A stretch of DNA of 64,000 bases from Hymenobacter sp. DG25A (GTDB lineage Bacteria; Bacteroidota; Bacteroidia; Cytophagales; Hymenobacteraceae): positions 3,100,001 to 3,164,000 of the forward strand of contig NZ_CP012623.1 in assembly GCF_001280305.1 (NCBI RefSeq), given 5' to 3'. The notes under the pieces were generated by a model. It was not told the DNA's origin, searched no databases, and saw only the letters and a program-made list of their open reading frames with translations. The first letter of the stretch is position 1. Each line of letters starts with the position of its first letter. Positions 16,053 through 24,491 of this stretch are shown here, piece by piece. The position numbers were made by a program, and so were the translations under genes.

Positions 16053-16898
16053 TTAGCGCAGGTTAATCAGGCGGGTTTTGCCGTCGATGGTAACGGAGGC
16101 AATGTTGTCGCAGGCCTGGGTGCCGGTGGGGTCGTAGTTGAGCAGCAGGCTGCGGTTTTTGTAGTTGGTGATGTTGATAGTACCGGCCACAAAATGCCGG
16201 GCGCAGCCCCGGCGCAATACTTTCACCAGCGGCTGCTCAATCTGAGCGGTATAGGCCACGCCTTTGCGGTTTACCCCGGAGGCATTACCAGTTACTTTGT
16301 ATTCATCATCGAACACGGTGCGGGTGCCAAAGCCAGCGGTGCGGGTGTAGGTGCGCTCCGAGTTCCAGGTGGCCGTGCCATTGGGCGTGGTGACGCTGGC
16401 ATCCTGCACCAGCAGGCTGTAAGAGCCCTTTTCCAGGGTAGTGATGATGCGCGTGCCGGTATGGTGCCGGTCGTTCACGTAATAGTCAACGAGGGAAATG
16501 GTGGCGGAGGCGCCGGGCTGCCGCCGCTCGCCCTGAAACACAACCACCATTTTTCCGCGCCGGGCTACGCCGCGGGCATCCAGGCAATTGGTGGGGCCAA
16601 AATACAGGGTGAGGGTGCGGGTAACGGCATTGTAGGTGCGGGTGGCACAGTCCGGCAGGATCAGGCGCAGGTCGTCGGGGGCTACGGCCGGGCTGCCGGA
16701 GGCGGTTAAGTCGGCGGGCTCGGCAGCAGCCGTCAGGTCACTCATGGTTACGTTCTCCTCTTCTACCGTAGCATAGTCCTCGGCGGAGGCCGTGCGGTCG
16801 GGGCTTAGCTCATCACTTTCTTTGTTACAGCCCGCCAGGAGCAGGCAGGCAGCGGCCAGGGCCGAAAAACACACGGAACGAAGGGCAGAAACGTACAT
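16053..16898 (-). CDS. Hypothetical lipoprotein
   Basis: 281 residues. The N-terminus is a lipoprotein signal peptide with the lipobox LLAGC, Cys at residue 24. Residues 25-75 are acidic and Ser/Thr/Ala-rich, a likely flexible tether. The rest is beta-rich with repeated strand-like stretches (RTYNAVTRTLTLYFGPTNC, NSERTYTRTAGFG, INITNYKNRSLLLNYDP). Paired Cys residues in the mature part (CATR, NCLDA, RGCARH, QACDN) may form disulfides. The layout is of a membrane-attached beta-sandwich protein of a kind common in Bacteroidetes. I do not recognise a named family and cannot assign a function. Confidence 0.75.
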   Translation of the reverse strand: MYVSALRSVCFSALAAACLLLAGCNKESDELSPDRTASAEDYATVEEENVTMSDLTAAAEPADLTASGSPAVAPDDLRLILPDCATRTYNAVTRTLTLYFGPTNCLDARGVARRGKMVVVFQGERRQPGASATISLVDYYVNDRHHTGTRIITTLEKGSYSLLVQDASVTTPNGTATWNSERTYTRTAGFGTRTVFDDEYKVTGNASGVNRKGVAYTAQIEQPLVKVLRRGCARHFVAGTINITNYKNRSLLLNYDPTGTQACDNIASVTIDGKTRLINLR

Positions 16899-17057
16899 AG
16901 GAGCAGGAGTTTGAACGGTGGAAGAAATGGTTTGGCGGCTTAGAAAGCAGAATATTCAAAAGGTTTAATCTATACCAAAAATTTACGCTTTGAACTTTTC
17001 AGTCTTTCGATTTTCCTTTTGAAGGAACATGGGGTGCGTAGGTTCGTATAGAGGGCT

Positions 17058-17672
17058 ATGTCTCAACGCTCTTCCCTCCTTCCGTTGCCTTTTCTTGGCC
17101 GGGTACTCCTCCCGGCTATGCTGTTGCTGCAAACAGCTGCCTGCTCGCCCGATGCCAGCCAGAAAGACCCCGTAGCCGAAGCCAAATTCGAAAATGAGCG
17201 CCGCATCAGCAGCGAAGACGTCACCAAAAAACAGGAGCGCGACGCCGAGTTTATGGTGAATACGGCCGTAGCCAGTCAGCTCACTGTGCAGCTCAGTCAG
17301 CTGGCCCAGCAGAAAGCGGTCCTGCCCGCCGTGCGCGCCCTGGCCGGCACCCTGCAAAAAGGCCACACCACCCTCGACCAGGCCCTGCGGAATCTGGCGC
17401 AGCAGAAAAGCATTGTGCTACCTACCGGCCTGGGCGCCGAGCAGCAGAAGCGCTACCGCGAATTTGGCAGCTATACCGGGGGCAGCTTCGACCGGGAATA
17501 CATTGGTCAGCTCACGGAAAGCTATAAGCAACTGGCCGAGGCTTTTGACGACATGCGCGAAGACGCCTATGATGGCGACATTCGCGGATTTGCCGCCAAC
17601 TACCTGCCCGTGGTGCAGCAGCACCTCAGCCAGCTCAAAGACCTCGAAGACCAGACCGAGGATCTGAAATAA
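17058..17672 (+). CDS. DUF4142 lipoprotein
   Basis: 204 residues. A signal peptide ends in a lipobox-like TAAC around residue 29. From residue about 55 the protein matches the DUF4142 helical bundle: DAEFMVNTAVASQLTVQLSQ, a second helix with LAGTLQKGHTTLDQAL, then FDREYIGQLTESYKQLAEAFDD and VVQQHLSQLKDLE. DUF4142 is a ferritin-like four-helix fold of unknown role, often near stress or envelope genes. Usually a His in helix 2 (here KGHTT) and another in the last helix (QQHL) are kept, as here. It is the first of three small lipoprotein genes on this strand. Confidence 0.85.
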   Translation: MSQRSSLLPLPFLGRVLLPAMLLLQTAACSPDASQKDPVAEAKFENERRISSEDVTKKQERDAEFMVNTAVASQLTVQLSQLAQQKAVLPAVRALAGTLQKGHTTLDQALRNLAQQKSIVLPTGLGAEQQKRYREFGSYTGGSFDREYIGQLTESYKQLAEAFDDMREDAYDGDIRGFAANYLPVVQQHLSQLKDLEDQTEDLK

Positions 17673-17720
17673 CCCTATCTGATTCTTTTTTCTTTCGACT
17701 TCCAAAACACCTTAACACGT

Positions 17721-17960
17721 ATGAAAAAGGCAATGTTTGCTTACCTGCCCCTGCTGGCAGTTCTCACGCTGAGTGCGGGCTGCAATACCGATAAGCGCAC
17801 CGATGGCACCGCCGGCGAAGTGGTAAGTGACATGGACAAAGCCGCCGAAGAAGGGGGTGTGCAGGCAGATGCTACCGTTATTGATAATAATGCCGGCCCC
17901 ACCGTAATAGCGGACGCCGACTCGGCCGCGGCTATGGATACCGCGGCCACCCGCAAGTAG
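17721..17960 (+). CDS. Small acidic lipoprotein
   Basis: 79 residues. The N-terminus MKKAMFAYLPLLAVLTLSAGC is a lipoprotein signal with Cys at residue 21. The mature part is a short, Asp/Ala/Thr-rich, apparently disordered chain with no hydrophobic core. I do not recognise a family. It lies 48 bases after a DUF4142 gene and 36 bases before another, all on the same strand, which suggests one operon of three envelope lipoproteins. Confidence 0.7.
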   Translation: MKKAMFAYLPLLAVLTLSAGCNTDKRTDGTAGEVVSDMDKAAEEGGVQADATVIDNNAGPTVIADADSAAAMDTAATRK

Positions 17961-17996
17961 TCTATTCCCATCCTTTAACTTTTAACGCTATAACCC

Positions 17997-18596
17997 ATGA
18001 AACTTTCCCTATATGGCGTGCTCTGCACCAGCCTGCTGCTGGCAGGCAGTGGCTGCAACTCCCGGCAGGACGCCGTGGAAACCGCCCAAGAAGTAAATGA
18101 AGCCAAGAACGACAGCGCAACGGCTTCCGCTGGCACCAGTAAGATGGAGGAAAAGAAGGATTACGACTCCGAGTTCATGACCAAAGCCGCCAGTGGCGGC
18201 ATGATGGAAGTAGAGCTGGGCAAAGCCGTAGCCGCCAAAGCCACTACTCCTGAGGCCAAGCAGTTTGCCAACATGATGGTGACCGACCACACCAAAGCCA
18301 ACACGGAGCTGAAGGCGCTGGCCGCGAAAAAGAACATTACCCTACCCGCCGCTATGGGCGAAGACCAGCAGGACGTCTATAAAGATGTGACCGAGAAAAC
18401 GGGCATCAATATGGACAAGGAATACCTGCGGGAAATGGTGCAGGACCATGAGAAAGACGTGAAGGAGTTCATTGAAGCCTCAGAAAAAGCCATGGACCCC
18501 GACATTAAAGCCTTTGCCAAGAAAACCACCCCGGTGCTTCAGCACCATCTGGAACAAGCCCAGAAAATGCTGGCCGCCGTGAAGGAACGCAAATAG
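17997..18596 (+). CDS. DUF4142 lipoprotein
   Basis: 199 residues. The signal peptide ends in the lipobox LAGSGC with Cys at residue 20. A charged linker rich in Glu, Lys and Asn follows. The DUF4142 bundle begins at YDSEFMTKAASGGMMEVELG and shows ANMMVTDHTKANTELKALAAKK, DKEYLREMVQDHEKDVKEF and TTPVLQHHLEQAQKML. The His residues of TDHTKAN, QDHEKD and QHHL recur at places typical of the family. It is the better-conserved of the two DUF4142 proteins in this operon and only distantly similar to the first (17058). Function unknown; likely periplasmic and anchored to a membrane. Confidence 0.88.
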   Translation: MKLSLYGVLCTSLLLAGSGCNSRQDAVETAQEVNEAKNDSATASAGTSKMEEKKDYDSEFMTKAASGGMMEVELGKAVAAKATTPEAKQFANMMVTDHTKANTELKALAAKKNITLPAAMGEDQQDVYKDVTEKTGINMDKEYLREMVQDHEKDVKEFIEASEKAMDPDIKAFAKKTTPVLQHHLEQAQKMLAAVKERK

Positions 18597-18612
18597 CCGT
18601 GTAAGCTGTATC

Positions 18613-18650
18613 AAAAAAAAGCCTCTGTAGTAATTACAGAGGCTTTTTTT
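18613..18650. terminator. Bidirectional terminator between the lipoprotein operon and uvrA
   Basis: A run of A, stem GCCTCTGTA / TACAGAGGC with a 5-base loop, then a run of T. It fits both converging transcripts. Confidence 0.88.
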
Positions 18651-18651
18651 A

Positions 18652-21600
18652 TTAGGCAACCGGGGCTTCTTCCTCGGCGTATTTGCTGGTTTTCAGCTCC
18701 TCGGCCAGAAAGCGGGCTGTGTAGCCTTTCTTGCTTTTTGACACCTGCTCGGGCGTACCCTGCGCCACAATAGAGCCGCCGCCCGCGCCACCTTCGGGGC
18801 CGATGTCAATAACGTAGTCGGCCACTTTAATCAGGTCCAGGTTATGCTCAATGATGAGGACGGTGTTGCCTTTGTCGGCCAGCTTCTGGAGTACCACGGC
18901 CAGGTGGTTGATGTCCTCGAAGTGCAGACCGGTGGTGGGCTCATCCAGGATATAGAACGTTTTGCCGGTGTCCTTTTTGCTGAGCTCCGTGGCCAGCTTC
19001 ACGCGCTGCGCTTCGCCGCCGGATAGCGTGGTAGCCTGCTGGCCCAGCGTGAGGTAACCCAGGCCCACCTCATTCAGCGTTTTGATTTTGCGCAGGATGC
19101 GGGGCTGAAACTCAAAGAACTCCACGGCTTTTTCCACCGTCATGTCCAGCACGTCGGTAATCGACTTGCCTTTGAAGCGCACTTCCAGCGTTTCGCGGTT
19201 GTAGCGGCGGCCTTTGCAGGTTTCGCAGGGCACGTGCACGTCGGGCAGAAAGTTCATTTCAATGGTGCGCATGCCGGCGCCCTCGCAGGTTTCGCAGCGC
19301 CCGCCCTTCACGTTGAAGGAGAAGCGCCCCGGCCCATAGCCCCGGATTTTGGCTTCCGGCAGCGAGGAATACAGCTGACGAATCTCCGTGAACACACCCG
19401 TGTAGGTGGCCGGGTTGGAGCGCGGGGTGCGCCCAATCGGCGACTGATCCACCTCAATCACCTTATCAATCAGGTCCAGCCCTTCAATGCTGCCGTAAGC
19501 CAGCGGCTCGCGCTTGGCATTAAAGAAGTACTGGTTGAGGATGGGGTATAGCGTATCGTGAATAAGCGAGGACTTGCCCGAGCCCGACACGCCCGTGACG
19601 GCAATGAACTTGCCCAGGGGGAATTTCGCCGTCACGTTTTTCAGGTTGTGGCCTTTGGCGCCTTTCAGCACCAGCTCGCCCCCGTCGCCGGTGCGCTTGG
19701 TTTTGCGCAGCTCAATGTGCTTCTGGCCACTGAGATACTGGGAGGTGAGCGAGCCGCTGGAGAAGATTTCCTTTGGCGTGCCTTCGGCCACAATGTGCCC
19801 GCCATGGATGCCCGCGCCCGGACCAATGTCCAGCACGTGGTCGGCGTGCATAATCATGTCCTTGTCGTGCTCCACCACAATCACGGAGTTGCCCAAATCC
19901 CGCAGGTGCTGCAGGGCCTTGATCAGCCGCTCGTTGTCGCGCTGGTGCAGGCCAATGCTGGGCTCGTCCATAATGTAGAGCACGCCCACCAGCTGGGTAC
20001 CAATCTGCGTGGCCAGACGAATGCGCTGGCTTTCGCCGCCCGAGAGCGTGCGCACGGAGCGGTGCAGATCCAGGTAATCCAGGCCCACTTCCAGCAAAAA
20101 GCCGATGCGCTTGCGGATTTCCTTCAGCAGCTCGCGCGCAATCAGGTTCTGTCGGTCCGTCAGGCGGTTTTCCAGATCCTCAAACCACTCCGCCAGCTGC
20201 TTAATATCCATCACCGACAGCTCACCAATGTGGTGGTCGGCAATTTTGAAGTGTAGGCTTTCTTTCTTCAGGCGGTAGCCGTGGCACTCAGGACACTCTT
20301 TGGCCTGGGTGTACTGCTGAATCCATTCCCGGATGTTATCCGACTCGGAATCCATCTGCCGGCGCAGGAAGGGAATAATGCCTTCAAACGGCTCGGTATA
20401 GCCTGCTTTTTTGGGGTCGGCGTCTTCATCTTCCGGAATGCCGTGCAGCATGCGGTCCACCAGCTCGGCGGGCAGCTTATCAATGGGCGTGCTCAGGCTG
20501 GCTTTGTGCTTTTTGAGAATCAGGCCCAGCTGCTGGAAAATCCAGATGTCGCGGTACTCGCCCAGCGGTGCAATGCCACCCCGGCTGATGCTGAGCTTGG
20601 TATCGGGCATCACCGACTCGCGGGTGATTTCCTGCACCTCGCCCAGGCCGTTGCACACGGGGCAGGCGCCGTAGGGCGAGTTAAAGGAGAAGGTATTCGG
20701 CGCCGGGTCGTCGTAGGCAATGCCGGTGGTGGGGTCCATCAGAAAGCGCGAGAAGAACTGGGTCTTCTCGGAATCGGGGTCCAGCACCAGCATGGTGCCT
20801 TTGCCGTGGGTTAGCGCATTCTGCACCGAGCCCGAGAGGCGGAACCGGTCCTCCTCCTTCACCGTCAGCCGGTCAATGACAATTTCGATGTCGTGAATTT
20901 TGTAGCGGTCCACCTGCATCTTGGCCGTGATGTCGAGCAGCTCGCCATCTACGCGCACTTTGGTGAAGCCCAGCTTGGCAATCTGCTGAAACAGCTCGCG
21001 GTAGTGGCCTTTGCGGCCTTTCACCACTGGTGCCAGCACCACCAGCTTGCCGGTATCAAAGTGCTTGAGAATGTAGTTGATGATCTGGTCGTCTGACTGC
21101 CGGATCATCTTTTTGCCCGTGGCATAGCTGAACGCCTCGGCCGTGCGGGCGTAGAACAGGCGCAGGAAATCGTAAATCTCCGTGATGGTGCCTACCGTGG
21201 AGCGGGGGTTGCGCGAGGTGGTTTTCTGCTCGATGCTGATAACCGGCGACAGGCCCTCAATCTTGTCTACATCGGGCCGCTCCAGCCCGCCCATGAAGGA
21301 GCGGGCATAGGCCGAAAACGTCTCCATGTAGCGGCGCTGGCCTTCGGCGTAAATCGTATCAAACGCCAACGACGACTTGCCCGAGCCGGAAATACCGGTG
21401 AAGACCACCAGCTTGCCGCGCGGAATTTTGACAGTAACGTTCTTCAGGTTGTGCTCCCGCGCCCCGTATACTTCAATAAACGGCGCCTCCACATCGGCGG
21501 CCAAGGGCCGGACAGTGGAATGCGCAGCCACCACTGCTTCGCTGACCTGCTCTGCCAGCGGCACCGCCTGCACGGCAGCAGTATGCTGTTCGAAGTTATC

Positions 21601-21696
21601 GGCTACGGCTACTGCCGTGGCAGGAGCAGCGGGTTGAGACGCGCGCCCTTTGCGGGAGGTGGTGGAAGAAGCGGATACAGATGATTTTTTGGCCAT
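18652..21696 (-). CDS. uvrA: Excinuclease ABC subunit A
   Basis: 1014 residues from the ATG at 21696. UvrA is the damage-sensing ATPase of nucleotide excision repair and loads UvrB at lesions. Walker A of the first ATPase is [10 protein letters not shown] (101-110); the second is [10 protein letters not shown] in the C-terminal half. Signatures [10 protein letters not shown] and [10 protein letters not shown], and [11 protein letters not shown] and [11 protein letters not shown], are all present. Zinc modules show as CPVCNG, CPECHG and the pair CETCEG / CETCKG. The family normally begins at the strand here at residue 73 ([15 protein letters not shown]), so residues 1-72 are an extra Ser/Ala/Thr-rich extension. 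Codons 9 upstream of this Met are unlikely to be used. Confidence 0.96.
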   Translation of the reverse strand: MAKKSSVSASSTTSRKGRASQPAAPATAVAVADNFEQHTAAVQAVPLAEQVSEAVVAAHSTVRPLAADVEAPFIEVYGAREHNLKNVTVKIPRGKLVVFTGISGSGKSSLAFDTIYAEGQRRYMETFSAYARSFMGGLERPDVDKIEGLSPVISIEQKTTSRNPRSTVGTITEIYDFLRLFYARTAEAFSYATGKKMIRQSDDQIINYILKHFDTGKLVVLAPVVKGRKGHYRELFQQIAKLGFTKVRVDGELLDITAKMQVDRYKIHDIEIVIDRLTVKEEDRFRLSGSVQNALTHGKGTMLVLDPDSEKTQFFSRFLMDPTTGIAYDDPAPNTFSFNSPYGACPVCNGLGEVQEITRESVMPDTKLSISRGGIAPLGEYRDIWIFQQLGLILKKHKASLSTPIDKLPAELVDRMLHGIPEDEDADPKKAGYTEPFEGIIPFLRRQMDSESDNIREWIQQYTQAKECPECHGYRLKKESLHFKIADHHIGELSVMDIKQLAEWFEDLENRLTDRQNLIARELLKEIRKRIGFLLEVGLDYLDLHRSVRTLSGGESQRIRLATQIGTQLVGVLYIMDEPSIGLHQRDNERLIKALQHLRDLGNSVIVVEHDKDMIMHADHVLDIGPGAGIHGGHIVAEGTPKEIFSSGSLTSQYLSGQKHIELRKTKRTGDGGELVLKGAKGHNLKNVTAKFPLGKFIAVTGVSGSGKSSLIHDTLYPILNQYFFNAKREPLAYGSIEGLDLIDKVIEVDQSPIGRTPRSNPATYTGVFTEIRQLYSSLPEAKIRGYGPGRFSFNVKGGRCETCEGAGMRTIEMNFLPDVHVPCETCKGRRYNRETLEVRFKGKSITDVLDMTVEKAVEFFEFQPRILRKIKTLNEVGLGYLTLGQQATTLSGGEAQRVKLATELSKKDTGKTFYILDEPTTGLHFEDINHLAVVLQKLADKGNTVLIIEHNLDLIKVADYVIDIGPEGGAGGGSIVAQGTPEQVSKSKKGYTARFLAEELKTSKYAEEEAPVA

Positions 21697-21905
21697 GCAA
21701 CAGCGAAGCGGATAAGTCTGCAAAGGTACGTAAAACGAACCCCGGCGGCTAGTGTGAATAGCTTATTTCCCAAGGACTTTAGCGCCGCCTGGGTTAGAAG
21801 GCTGTCAGACGTTGTCAACAGTACAGAGAGGCTCTAACAACAAACTCAACCGGATTGTGCCCGCAAATCCGGAGTTCTTTTCATAGGATGCGTACACTAT
21901 ACAGA

Positions 21906-21936
21906 TTTGGCGTTGTTCTTGCCTCGCTGAACTTTG
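21906..21936 (+). promoter_or_regulatory. Promoter for the secreted protein gene at 21963
   Basis: TTTG at 21906-21909 and GAACTTTG at 21929-21936 (one mismatch to TAnnTTTG), spacing 19 bases, ending 27 bases before the ATG at 21963. This is a plausible Bacteroidetes promoter. Confidence 0.4.
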
Positions 21937-21962
21937 ATTGTTCATCTCAACTTGCTTTTCCT

Positions 21963-22475
21963 ATGAAGTTCTTCCCGAAAATTGCGCTTTCCGGCTTTTT
22001 CGCGCTATTCCTGCTGGGCGCAGCAGCTCCTACGCAGGCGCAGGTTAACATCAACATCAACCCACCTTCCTGGGGCCCTGCCGCACCAGCGGGCACGCGC
22101 TACTACTATGTACCGGAGTACGACGGCTACTATGACCTGCAGGACAGGCGCTACATTGTAAAGCGCGACGGCCGCTGGACGCGCCTGAGCAGCCTGAATG
22201 GCTATAATTCCTCCAACTTCCACCCAGTAGTGCTCAATTACCGCGGCACCCAGCCCTGGGTCCGCATTGAGGAGCACCGCACGAAATATAAAAAAGGCCA
22301 CCCCCATGGCATGCCTCCTGGCCAAGCCAAGAAAATGCGCGGTAATTACTCCCGCGACCGGGTGATTGTGGTAGGCGATAACCGGAACGATGGCCGGCAT
22401 GATGACTACCGCGGCCACCCCGGCAACGGGAATGGCAACGGTAACGGAAAAGGCCACGGCAAAGGCAAGCACTAA
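21963..22475 (+). CDS. Secreted hypothetical protein, Gly/Asn/His-rich tail
   Basis: 170 residues from the ATG at 21963 (longer upstream frames lack a signal peptide). A signal peptide (residues 1-25, KIALSGFFALFLLGAAAPTQAQ) targets it to the periplasm or outside. The mature start is Tyr-rich (YYYVPEYDGYYDLQDRRYIVKRDGRW), a pattern seen in several short Bacteroidetes envelope proteins. Then comes a basic middle (KYKKGHPHG) and a low-complexity tail of NGNGNGNGKGHGKGK type. I do not recognise a function. It is followed by a strong terminator and a Rof-like gene, and starts divergently from uvrA. Confidence 0.75.
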   Translation: MKFFPKIALSGFFALFLLGAAAPTQAQVNININPPSWGPAAPAGTRYYYVPEYDGYYDLQDRRYIVKRDGRWTRLSSLNGYNSSNFHPVVLNYRGTQPWVRIEEHRTKYKKGHPHGMPPGQAKKMRGNYSRDRVIVVGDNRNDGRHDDYRGHPGNGNGNGNGKGHGKGKH

Positions 22476-22504
22476 GCTTCGCCCTCTATCCGAATAAAGA
22501 AATT

Positions 22505-22537
22505 AGCCCCGGCGCAGGTATCTGTGCCGGGGCTTTT
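22505..22537 (+). terminator. Terminator after the secreted protein gene
   Basis: AGCCCCGGCGCA and TGTGCCGGGGCT pair with a short loop and T residues follow, 30 bases after the stop codon. Confidence 0.8.
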
Positions 22538-22551
22538 GCGTACAGCCTGCT

Positions 22552-22800
22552 ATGGCTACCGACTATCAACCCATCAACTGCTCGTTCTACGACGAGTTGG
22601 AGGCCCTGGCCACTACCCGCCAGCGCTGCACCCTGGTTTACCGCACCGAGCCCGACACGCCGCCCAGCACCTACAGCGGCGTCATCACGGACCTGTTTCT
22701 GCGCGACAAAGTGGAGTACCTGCGCCTGGAAGATGGCTTTGAGGTGCGGCTGGACAACCTGCTGGCTGTGGACGATAAAGAGCTGCGGGATTACTGCTAA
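22552..22800 (+). CDS. Rof-like protein (Rho-binding antiterminator family)
   Basis: 82 residues. The start YQPINCSFYDELEALA closely follows the opening of E. coli Rof (YaeO), recalled as YQPINC...YD.LE. The rest is a compact Sm-like five-stranded barrel pattern: RCTLVYRTE, YSGVITDLFLRDKVEYLRLEDG and EVRLDNLLAVD. In E. coli Rof binds Rho and blocks its RNA site, so transcripts escape early termination. The assignment to Rho control here is by family. The gene is bounded by terminators on both sides, is convergent with asnS and has little room for a leader (14 bases from the previous terminator). Confidence 0.75.
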   Translation: MATDYQPINCSFYDELEALATTRQRCTLVYRTEPDTPPSTYSGVITDLFLRDKVEYLRLEDGFEVRLDNLLAVDDKELRDYC

Positions 22801-22838
22801 AAGAAGAAGGCGGCCCACATAGGCCGCCTTCTTCTTTT
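22799..22838. terminator. Bidirectional terminator between the Rof-like gene and asnS
   Basis: AAAAGAAGAAGGCGGCC and GGCCGCCTTCTTCTTTT form a perfect 17-base stem with a 6-base loop. The first arm starts inside the stop codon of the Rof-like gene. Confidence 0.9.
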
Positions 22839-22858
22839 AGCATTTACTCAGGCTACGC

Positions 22859-24256
22859 TTAAAACTCCGCGTTCTTCGGGAAGCGCGGGAAAGGAATAAC
22901 GTCGCGGATGTTGGCCATGCCGGTGACGAACAGCACCAGACGCTCGAAGCCAAGACCAAAGCCGGAGTGCGGCGCGGTGCCGAACTTGCGCAGATCCAGG
23001 TACCACCAGAGGTCTTCTTCGGGCACGTGCATTTCGGCCATGCGGGTTTTCAGCTTCTCCAGGTTTTCCTCGCGCTGCGAGCCCCCAATGATTTCGCCGA
23101 TGCCGGGGAACAGCACGTCCATGGCGCTTACGGTGCGGCCATCTTCGTCCAGCTTCATATAGAAAGCCTTGATATCCTTGGGGTAGTTAGTCAGGATAAC
23201 GGGCTTCTTGAAGTGCTTTTCTACCAGGTAGCGCTCATGCTCGCTCTGCAGGTCGGTGCCCCAGTCCACGGGGAATTCGAACTTCTGCTTGGCAGTTTTC
23301 AGAATCTCAATGGCCTCGGTGTAGGTAAGGCGCTGGAAGGCATTGTCTACCACGGACTGCAGGCGCGTGAGCAGCTGTTTATCATACTGCTCGTTGAGGA
23401 ACTGCAGGTCGTCGGCGCACTTTTCCAGGGCGTAGCGCACCAGGTACTGCAGGAAATCCTCGGCCAGGTCCATGTTGTCCTGCAGGTCATGGAAAGCCAT
23501 TTCCGGCTCAATCATCCAGAACTCAGCCAGATGGCGGGCCGTGTTGGAGTTTTCGGCGCGGAACGTGGGGCCAAAGGTGTACACCTTGCCCAGGGCCATG
23601 GCGGCCAGCTCGCCCTCCAGCTGCCCCGATACCGTGAGGTTGGTGGCTTTACCGAAGAAATCTTCCTTGTAGTCTACCTGGCCGGCTTCGTTCAGGGGCG
23701 GGTTTTGCTCGGGCAGCGTGGTTACGCGGAACATCTGGCCGGCACCCTCGGCATCGGAGCCGGTAATGATGGGCGTGTGCACGTAGAAGAAACCCCGGTC
23801 GTTGAAGTACTGGTGCACCCCGAAAGCCAGCGTGTGGCGGATGCGCAGCACGGCGCCAAACGTGTTGGTACGGGGGCGCAGGTGAGCAATTTCGCGCAGG
23901 AACTCCAGGGAGTGGCCTTTTTTCTGCAGCGGGTACTCTTCCGGATCGGCTTTGCCCAGCACTTCAATTTCCGAAGCCTGCACTTCTACCGTCTGGCCTT
24001 TACCCTGTGAGGCCACCAGCTTGCCGCGCACGGCTACGCAGGCGCCGGTGGCTACGTCCTTCAGATTTTCCTCCGGAAACTTCTCCGCATCAGCCACCAC
24101 TTGTATATTATGGATGGTGGAGCCGTCGTTTACGGCAATGAACTGCACGTATTTGTTGCCGCGGCGGGTGCGCACCCAGCCTTTCACCAGCACTTCGCGT
24201 TCCAGCTCTTCGCTGCGGAGCAATTCCTGCACGCTGCTTCTTCGGAGGTCGGACAT
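22859..24256 (-). CDS. asnS: Asparaginyl-tRNA synthetase
   Basis: 465 residues from the ATG at 24256. The N-terminal OB fold that binds the anticodon starts at [25 protein letters not shown]. The class II catalytic domain shows motif 1 ([19 protein letters not shown]), motif 2 ([24 protein letters not shown]), and motif 3 near the end ([16 protein letters not shown]). [16 protein letters not shown] separates AsnRS from AspRS. It charges tRNA-Asn in the cytosol. An upstream Met (24298) would add 14 basic residues not found in the family. The gene shares its upstream region with the divergent rpoN gene. Confidence 0.96.
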   Translation of the reverse strand: MSDLRRSSVQELLRSEELEREVLVKGWVRTRRGNKYVQFIAVNDGSTIHNIQVVADAEKFPEENLKDVATGACVAVRGKLVASQGKGQTVEVQASEIEVLGKADPEEYPLQKKGHSLEFLREIAHLRPRTNTFGAVLRIRHTLAFGVHQYFNDRGFFYVHTPIITGSDAEGAGQMFRVTTLPEQNPPLNEAGQVDYKEDFFGKATNLTVSGQLEGELAAMALGKVYTFGPTFRAENSNTARHLAEFWMIEPEMAFHDLQDNMDLAEDFLQYLVRYALEKCADDLQFLNEQYDKQLLTRLQSVVDNAFQRLTYTEAIEILKTAKQKFEFPVDWGTDLQSEHERYLVEKHFKKPVILTNYPKDIKAFYMKLDEDGRTVSAMDVLFPGIGEIIGGSQREENLEKLKTRMAEMHVPEEDLWWYLDLRKFGTAPHSGFGLGFERLVLFVTGMANIRDVIPFPRFPKNAEF

Positions 24257-24434
24257 CGGGACTTTTTTGGTTCGGGGTTGATAAGGATAAGTGGGCAAAG
24301 GTAGCGGTTTTGAAAAGCGGCCGGAAGCGAAATTATGCCACCGGCTTGTCGGGCAGGCAACCTGCCACCGTATACAGGCTGAGGCGCCGCTGGCAGGCCA
24401 AACTTTTTTACTTTAACTCAAGTACAGAAAGGCC

Positions 24435-24442
24435 TACATTTG
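24435..24442 (+). promoter_or_regulatory. -7 promoter element of rpoN
   Basis: TACATTTG matches the Bacteroidetes -7 consensus TAnnTTTG exactly, 50 bases before the rpoN ATG. The region about 20-30 bases upstream is T-rich, but no clear TTTG was located. Confidence 0.5.
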
Positions 24443-24491
24443 AAGTTAAACCCCGCTTTCGCTGCCAGCGGGGCGTACCGTTTTTTAGAGT

